From Hydrogenothermaceae bacterium (lineage in GTDB: Bacteria; Aquificota; Aquificia; Aquificales; Hydrogenothermaceae), in contig DTZN01000285.1 in NCBI GenBank assembly GCA_012961365.1, forward strand, positions 1-5,193: a stretch of DNA of 5,193 nt. The letters are read 5' to 3'. Shown piece by piece: positions 5,158-5,193 of this stretch. Made by a program: the position numbers and the translations under genes. How positions within the stretch are numbered: the stretch's first letter is position 1; each line of letters opens with the position of its first letter. The notes below the pieces were generated by a model, which was not told the DNA's origin, did no database searches, and worked only from the letters and a program-made list of their open reading frames with translations.

Positions 5158-5193
5158 TTAACTATGTTAGTGATAAAAATCAAGCTATTTAAG

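Larger units (their letters stand above)
5025..5193 (-). mobile_element. IS200/IS605-family element, right-end portion (remnant)
   Basis: Read on the minus strand, this stretch ends in a GAAGCAGGAAGC segment, a 6-bp hairpin and GTAGTTCAC. This resembles the right ends that follow tnpB genes in many IS605-type elements of bacteria and archaea. The base composition is visibly richer in G+C than the surrounding genes. The end is placed at 5025, immediately after GTTCAC. No tnpA or intact tnpB is present in the window. The other end is not identified; the element may continue past 5193 or be an internally deleted, miniature-like copy. Confidence 0.55.

Noticed and set aside
5179..5183. Minus-strand TTGAT as the left-end target motif of a miniature IS605 element
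   Set aside because: TTGAT is a known target motif for one IS605 member, but a single 5-mer in AT-rich DNA without a recognisable left-end hairpin is not enough.
5122..5192. Minus-strand frame open from the window edge as the continuation of TnpB
   Set aside because: The residues (for example LIFITNIVKIIKGITEG) lack TnpB features and end at a TAA out of frame with the TnpB-like tail.
1..5193. CRISPR array, tRNA or rRNA genes
   Set aside because: No regularly spaced repeats, no cloverleaf with a T-loop, and no conserved rRNA segments were seen on either strand.

Overview
The window is AT-rich (roughly two-thirds A+T or more) and densely packed. Its proteins are rich in Lys, Ile and Glu, and its ribosome-binding sites are purine-rich. 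This composition, plus a CcsA/HemX-like membrane protein and an IS200/IS605-type element end, would suit a thermophilic Aquificota bacterium of the Hydrogenothermaceae kind (Sulfurihydrogenibium or Persephonella type). That assignment is an inference from style and not from a marker gene; other AT-rich bacteria remain possible.

Layout, left to right. (1) A 37-residue single-pass membrane microprotein (17-130, +) sits behind a very strong Shine-Dalgarno sequence, probably the last gene of an operon that begins outside the window. (2) A minus-strand operon (1907 down to 160) encodes a 94-aa two-helix membrane protein, a 61-aa acidic protein and a 420-aa MHS-type (ProP/KgtP/ShiA-like) proton symporter, with only 5 and 9 bases between genes. 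(3) Divergent from it is a nitrilase-superfamily amidohydrolase (2003-2746, +) with a visible Glu-Lys-Cys triad. (4) Convergent with that, sharing a TTAA that serves both stop codons, is an eight-helix CcsA/HemX-type cytochrome c assembly family protein (3546-2743, -) with an eroded WWD signature. (5) Divergent again is a YajR-like MFS exporter (3634-4824, +) that starts with TTG and lacks the C-terminal YAM domain of E. coli YajR. A 52-aa lysine-rich small protein (4865-5023, +) follows. (6) The right edge (about 5025-5193, -) is the terminal part of an IS200/IS605-family element: a structured omega-RNA-like segment ending in GTTCAC, overlapping a relic of a TnpB C-terminus. No transposase gene is visible.

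How the genes relate. The two transporters belong to different MFS branches (one probably uptake, one probably efflux) and lie in separate transcription units. The nitrilase and the CcsA-like protein show no pathway link to each other or to the transporters. The most plausible functional unit is the minus-strand trio, where two uncharacterised small proteins are tightly coupled to a symporter. The least ordinary item is the omega-RNA-like remnant at the right edge, whose 3' end stops one base from the stop codon of the small lysine-rich gene.
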